A stretch of 9,164 bases of DNA from JAKEHZ01 sp035280505. GTDB lineage: Bacteria > Acidobacteriota > Blastocatellia > RBC074. Position numbers and translations under genes: made by a program. The notes beneath the pieces were generated by a model that worked only from the letters and a program-made list of their open reading frames with translations, ran no database searches and was not told where the DNA came from. Every line of letters starts with the position of its first letter. The first letter of the stretch is position 1. Of this stretch, positions 5,453-9,164 are shown in pieces. The stretch lies in the NCBI GenBank assembly GCA_035280505.1, contig DATEFT010000570.1, forward strand, positions 1 through 9,164, written 5' to 3'.

Positions 5453-8279
5453 CGGATTGGTAGCAGCCGGGGTCGCGGCCGGCATCGGCACGGGCGCGGG
5501 ACTCCACCTCCTGCCTGCCATCAGCCGGTGGCAGCGCGAGTTGCGTCAATACGAGACCTCGCCGGAGATCCAACGCGAACAGGCATTGATGCGGCGGGAT
5601 CAACGCCGGCAGTTGGTGGCCTACCCGGAAGGGCAGCTCCGGGAGACCTCGATCATCGGCCTCGACGGCAACACCATCCGCCATCAAGACGGGTCCTATT
5701 CGAGGCTCTACGAGATCGAGTTGCAACAGACCACGCTGGCCGCCGACTACCTGGCCGAACAGGTCTGCAACAATCTCTCGCGCCTGCTGTGCCTGCCGGT
5801 TCCCGCCAACACGGTCTTTCAATTCCGGTATGCGGTGACTCCGGATCCGGGAGCCGTCATCGCCCGGCACCTGCAGGCCCGGGCGAACCATACCTACCTG
5901 CCGGCCGTCTCCCTGCACGATTCGCGACTGGAACACTATCACGCCCTGGCCCAGGCCGGGGCGTTCCGGCGCGAACGCGCGCTGTTGATGGTGCGGATTC
6001 CGATCTCGCTGCTGAGCGATCAATACACGACCCTCGCCAACACGCTGGTGCCGGAACTCTTCCGGGCCGTCGGCCGGCACGGGTGGTCCGGGATCACCGA
6101 CGCCGTCTCTGCGGCCTACCACCGCTCGCGGGGCGACGGCGTGCTCCGCCGCCTGGCGGCCGAAGAGAAGGCCGCCGCCAAAGAGGCCGACAAATATTTC
6201 CGCCTCATCGAGCTCCACGGACAGGACTTTCTGAAGGCCCTCGACCGGGAGGAGACCTGGCAGGCGCTCTTCACCAACCACTGCCTGGAACGCGACCACG
6301 TCCCCCAGTTGCCGCCGATTCGCGGATTGGATCTGGCCCGCTACCTGGTGGGCGAGGACCTCAAGGACAAAGGCTGGTATACGCTGCACGGCTCCACGCC
6401 GGTGACCATGCTCTCGATGTTCGTGCCCCCGAATCCGGTGATCTACGCCGACACGCTGCGGGCTGTCATCGCCAATCCGGAATTGACGTTCCGGCACACT
6501 CTAATCACCGAATTCGTCAAGCTCGACAAGGCCGGCGCCAAGAAGGCGCTGCAACGGCGCATCCGGCAGGTCGAGATCGCCAGGGACGGCTTCAAAGTGA
6601 GCGAACGCCGCGGCGGCGGAGATCACGATGCGAACAAAGCCCTGGCCGACCTCAACCACGTCCTCTACGGAATCGCCGGCACCAACGAAGATCTGGTCAA
6701 TGCCCGGATGTATGCGGTGGTCTACGGGCAACCGACCGCCAACCGGAATGATCTGCAGAAAGGGCTGGAGCAGTTGGAGGAGAACGGAGAGAAACTGATT
6801 CGCGCCATGCAACTGATGGACGGCGCCGAAGTCGCCCGTGAAAACCCGGCCGCCCTGCACTGCCTGTACGAGCGCTCGATGATCGGCGAATCCGATCACA
6901 CCCCAACCGGGCGGGAGTTTCTCGAAGTCGCCTCTTCCCTGGCGGCCCTGATCCCGCGTGAACGGGCCTTTCAAGGCTCGCCGCGCGCCCATACGGTCAT
7001 CGCGACCGCCAGCGGGCGCCTGATCGGGATCGACCTCTTCGATAAGCGATTACTGCGATCTCCGATCGTCCTCTTTCTGGGCGCGCCGGGGTCCGGCAAA
7101 ACTACCTTAGTCGCAATGTTCCTCAATGATGCCCTCGCCTCAGTACCCGACCTGCAAGTGTCCGCACTCGATAACGGCGGCAGTTTAGCGCCATGGGCGG
7201 AGGTCATCGGTGCGCGGTATCTGCGCCTCAGTCCGACCGATGACCGTACATTCAACATCTACGACTATCCCGGTCTCCGCGCCGGCGAGAAGCCGGACGA
7301 ATCGGACATCGCGTTGGTGGTGCTCGACGCCACCATGCTGGCCGGATATCCGCTCGACGACCGGGACACGGCCGATCTGATCACCAACGCCGCGCGGGTC
7401 ATGCTGGAACGTAAGGCCGATCTCAATGCGACGGCCGACAGCGACGACGAGAAGGTAGAACCGACTCTCCGCGATCTGGTCTTCCAGTTGGAGAACTATC
7501 CCAACAAACACCAGGGCCTCAAAGACCGGGCGGCGCGGATCGCCAGCCGGCTGCGCAAATATGTCGGCAATCAATGGCTGGATGCGCCGACCCATCCGGA
7601 GTTCCGCCACGACACCCGCTGCGACATCTACGAACTGCAGTCGCTCGACGGGTTCTCCGACGACGTCAAACGCTCGCTCGCCAACCGCATGGCGGCGCGG
7701 GTCCTGCGAGCCAACGCCGTCCGCCGCGCCGACGGCACCAAGACTCCATCCATCCAGGCCTTCGTCGAGGTCTGGAAACTGGTGGCCGACTACCCGGACC
7801 TCTTGAAAGTGATCCGGCAGGGCGGTCGAACCGGGCGCCGCGACAACGTGATCACGTTGCTCGATACCCACGATTACGATGAACTGAAGGACATCCGCGA
7901 TATCGCGGCCACCGCCGGCATGAAATTTCTGGGTCCGCAGAACAAGAACTTCGATAACCTGATCAAAGACGCTCAGTTGAACGAGCGCGCGATCCATGCC
8001 ATCAACGCCATTCACAACATCGACGGGATCTACACCCAGTGGCTCATGGTCGCCGGCGTCGGCCAGCATCAACAGGTCGAGATGCTGCAGGCCTATCTGA
8101 GCCCGGTCGAATTCTGGACCTGGGCCAACAATCCTTACGAATTCAACGCGCGCCAGAGAGTCCTCGCGCTCAAACCGCGCTGGACGATGACTCAGGCCGT
8201 TCAATGGCTCGCCGAGCAATATCCGCGAGGGCTGACCGCGGAAGGCTTGGTCTCTATCGACGAAAGGTTACTGGCATGA
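5433..8279 (+). CDS. virB4: VirB4/TrbE/TraC-like T4SS ATPase with an altered Walker B motif
   Basis: VirB4 is the conserved inner-membrane ATPase that powers pilus assembly and substrate transfer. The 948-residue product starts with a hydrophobic segment (about 3-27), unlike many soluble VirB4 proteins. A long N-terminal VirB4 domain follows (about 40-530, with LIGIDLFDKRLLRSPIVLFLG leading into the ATPase). Walker A, GAPGSGKTT, is at 550-558. Next comes the VirB4-type stretch SALDNGGSLAPWAEVIGAR...TFNIYDYPG. The region where VirB4 proteins have hhhDEaW reads IQAFVEVWKL (Glu 779), so the Walker B Asp is Val 778 (codon GTC). Downstream GGRTGRRDNV and DTHDYDEL match the family's R-rich and TQ motif positions, with His in place of Gln. 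The C-terminus has the usual LSPVEFWTWANNPYE segment. The start overlaps virB3 by 20 bases and the stop overlaps virB5 as ATGA. Family assignment is secure; ATPase activity is less certain. Confidence 0.92.
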   Translation: MDLILLSGLVAAGVAAGIGTGAGLHLLPAISRWQRELRQYETSPEIQREQALMRRDQRRQLVAYPEGQLRETSIIGLDGNTIRHQDGSYSRLYEIELQQTTLAADYLAEQVCNNLSRLLCLPVPANTVFQFRYAVTPDPGAVIARHLQARANHTYLPAVSLHDSRLEHYHALAQAGAFRRERALLMVRIPISLLSDQYTTLANTLVPELFRAVGRHGWSGITDAVSAAYHRSRGDGVLRRLAAEEKAAAKEADKYFRLIELHGQDFLKALDREETWQALFTNHCLERDHVPQLPPIRGLDLARYLVGEDLKDKGWYTLHGSTPVTMLSMFVPPNPVIYADTLRAVIANPELTFRHTLITEFVKLDKAGAKKALQRRIRQVEIARDGFKVSERRGGGDHDANKALADLNHVLYGIAGTNEDLVNARMYAVVYGQPTANRNDLQKGLEQLEENGEKLIRAMQLMDGAEVARENPAALHCLYERSMIGESDHTPTGREFLEVASSLAALIPRERAFQGSPRAHTVIATASGRLIGIDLFDKRLLRSPIVLFLGAPGSGKTTLVAMFLNDALASVPDLQVSALDNGGSLAPWAEVIGARYLRLSPTDDRTFNIYDYPGLRAGEKPDESDIALVVLDATMLAGYPLDDRDTADLITNAARVMLERKADLNATADSDDEKVEPTLRDLVFQLENYPNKHQGLKDRAARIASRLRKYVGNQWLDAPTHPEFRHDTRCDIYELQSLDGFSDDVKRSLANRMAARVLRANAVRRADGTKTPSIQAFVEVWKLVADYPDLLKVIRQGGRTGRRDNVITLLDTHDYDELKDIRDIAATAGMKFLGPQNKNFDNLIKDAQLNERAIHAINAIHNIDGIYTQWLMVAGVGQHQQVEMLQAYLSPVEFWTWANNPYEFNARQRVLALKPRWTMTQAVQWLAEQYPRGLTAEGLVSIDERLLA

Positions 8280-9160
8280 TGACGACCTTCACCCGCAAGA
8301 TGCTCGCCGGTCTGCTGCTGGGCGCAATGCTGCTGCCGCTTCAAGCGCCACCGGTCCAGGCGCAGTTCGGATTCGGGATCGTACATGATCCCGCGGCTTA
8401 CGCCCTGCAGGTCAGCAAACGTCTCGAGGAGGCGCTGCGTTGGGTAGAGACGATTCAATACTATGCGCAGTTCTATACCAACATGGTGCAGCAACTGACC
8501 ACGCTGCGGGGAGTCCTGGGGATTGTCGATACGCAGTTGGCCAAGGACATGCAGACCGCCATGTTGACCTACCGGATCGGCCAGATCCTGCACGGGGCGC
8601 GGCTGCTCAAGAATCAGGTCGAGACCACGGTCCGCTATGAGATCGGCGCGCTGCGGCAGATCGACGACCGGCTGCGCAACGGGATCTTCGACATGGGCCG
8701 CGACCGGGCCGATTTCGAGGAGTATCTGTGGTACACCATGGGCCGCAACTCCCGGCAGACCATGCAGGTTCTCAAAAAGACCATTCAGGCGGACGCGCAG
8801 CTCTCCAAATGGATGACCGAGCGCGACCAGATGATGACCGAACTCTACGCGGCGGAGGCGACCAAACGCGCCCTGGAAGCGAGACTGGAACAGGAACAGC
8901 CGAATCTTGACGCCTACGCCATCTCGGCCCTGACCCAGTCGCTGGAGAGCGTGACGGCCCGCATCCTGACGCTCAAAGAACAGATTCGCGGCCTCGACGA
9001 ACTGATCGAGAAACGAGTCAATGAATACGGCCTGACCGTCGCCGAGATGGAGAACCTGGGATACCCCACGCGATCGACCAAATTGGGCTGGGAGGCCTCT
9101 CGACAAGCCCAGGCCAATATCGCCGCGACTTTCGACGTCTCTATCCGGAGAATCCAATGA
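8276..9160 (+). CDS. virB5: VirB5/TrbJ-like minor pilus protein
   Basis: VirB5/TrbJ proteins are exported, helical, minor pilus-tip components that help pilus assembly and cell contact. The 294-residue product has a signal peptide (TRKMLAGLLLGAMLLPLQAPPVQA, likely cut after residue 29). The mature protein begins QFGFGIVHDPAAYALQ, the TrbJ/VirB5-type start (aromatic/Gly, then V-x-D-P). The rest is mostly helix: an amphipathic stretch (about 45-75, EEALRWVETIQYYAQFY), a middle region, and a strongly coiled-coil-like part (about 185-260, TKRALEARLEQEQ and LESVTARILTLKEQIRGL). No catalytic motif is seen. The ATG at 8276 overlaps the virB4 TGA, and a second in-frame ATG follows at once (8279). AAAGG lies about 8 bases upstream. 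It lies after virB4, where virB5 is expected. Sequence conservation in the family is low. Confidence 0.75.
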   Translation: MMTTFTRKMLAGLLLGAMLLPLQAPPVQAQFGFGIVHDPAAYALQVSKRLEEALRWVETIQYYAQFYTNMVQQLTTLRGVLGIVDTQLAKDMQTAMLTYRIGQILHGARLLKNQVETTVRYEIGALRQIDDRLRNGIFDMGRDRADFEEYLWYTMGRNSRQTMQVLKKTIQADAQLSKWMTERDQMMTELYAAEATKRALEARLEQEQPNLDAYAISALTQSLESVTARILTLKEQIRGLDELIEKRVNEYGLTVAEMENLGYPTRSTKLGWEASRQAQANIAATFDVSIRRIQ

Positions 9161-9164
9161 TGAC
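9157..9164 (+). CDS. Start of the next gene of the operon (only two codons and part of a third)
   Basis: ATGATGAC begins at 9157 and overlaps the virB5-like stop TGA (9158-9160) as ATGA. GGAG lies about 7 bases upstream in the end of that gene. The same eight bases ATGATGAC occur at the virB4/virB5 junction, which supports this as a genuine coupled start. Gene order in VirB systems makes a virB6-like membrane protein the expected candidate, but nothing of the product can be seen. Confidence 0.45.

Noticed and set aside
5445..6497. Long minus-strand open frame of 350 codons inside virB4
   Set aside because: It is wholly antisense to a well-supported VirB4 frame, has no recognisable domain and shows the His/Arg/Gly-rich composition typical of shadow frames in GC-rich genes. 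The same holds for 7185-8219 and 8201-9157 on the minus strand.
5528..6751. Plus-strand open frame of 407 codons overlapping virB4 in another frame
   Set aside because: The virB4 frame carries the family motifs throughout; this frame gives an Arg/Pro-rich product without domains and no ribosome binding site.

Overview
The window is one divergent block of a conjugation-type (VirB/Trb-like) type IV secretion system (T4SS). It comes from a GC-rich Gram-negative bacterium: the proteins include Sec signal peptides, a periplasmic lytic transglycosylase and an envelope-spanning core complex. No rRNA, tRNA or taxon-specific gene is present. The divergence of the VirB proteins from the Agrobacterium and F/RP4 types suggests a lineage outside the well-studied Proteobacteria, such as Nitrospirota or Acidobacteriota, but that is a guess. 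The locus could lie on a plasmid, an integrative element or a chromosome; nothing here decides it.

Layout. The left part (1-4617) is read on the minus strand. In order of transcription it holds a VirB1-like lytic transglycosylase (4617 to 3922), a 288-base gap rich in inverted repeats, a small unrecognised protein built of two copies of one module (3633 to 3202), VirB8-like (3205 to 2438), VirB9-like (about 2426 to 1203) and VirB10-like (1206 past base 1). The last four form a tight operon with ATGA overlaps or short gaps. The right part (4761-9164) is read on the plus strand: VirB2-like pilin, VirB3-like, VirB4-like ATPase, VirB5/TrbJ-like, and the first codons of a further gene starting at 9157. 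The two arms diverge from a 143-base region (4618-4760). It carries a 15-base tandem repeat with a third degraded copy, and a near-consensus sigma-54-type promoter facing the virB2 arm.

How it fits together. The minus arm supplies the wall-opening enzyme and the core complex: inner-membrane VirB8, periplasmic/outer-membrane VirB9 and the envelope-spanning VirB10. The plus arm supplies the pilus subunit, the VirB3/VirB4 inner-membrane energising unit and the minor pilus protein. Not seen in the window are VirB6, VirB7, VirB11, the coupling protein VirD4 and a relaxase. The most notable points are the duplicated-module protein at the head of the core operon, a VirB4 whose Walker B aspartate appears to be replaced by valine, the tandem repeats in the divergent control region, and a perfect 21-base palindrome ahead of the core operon.
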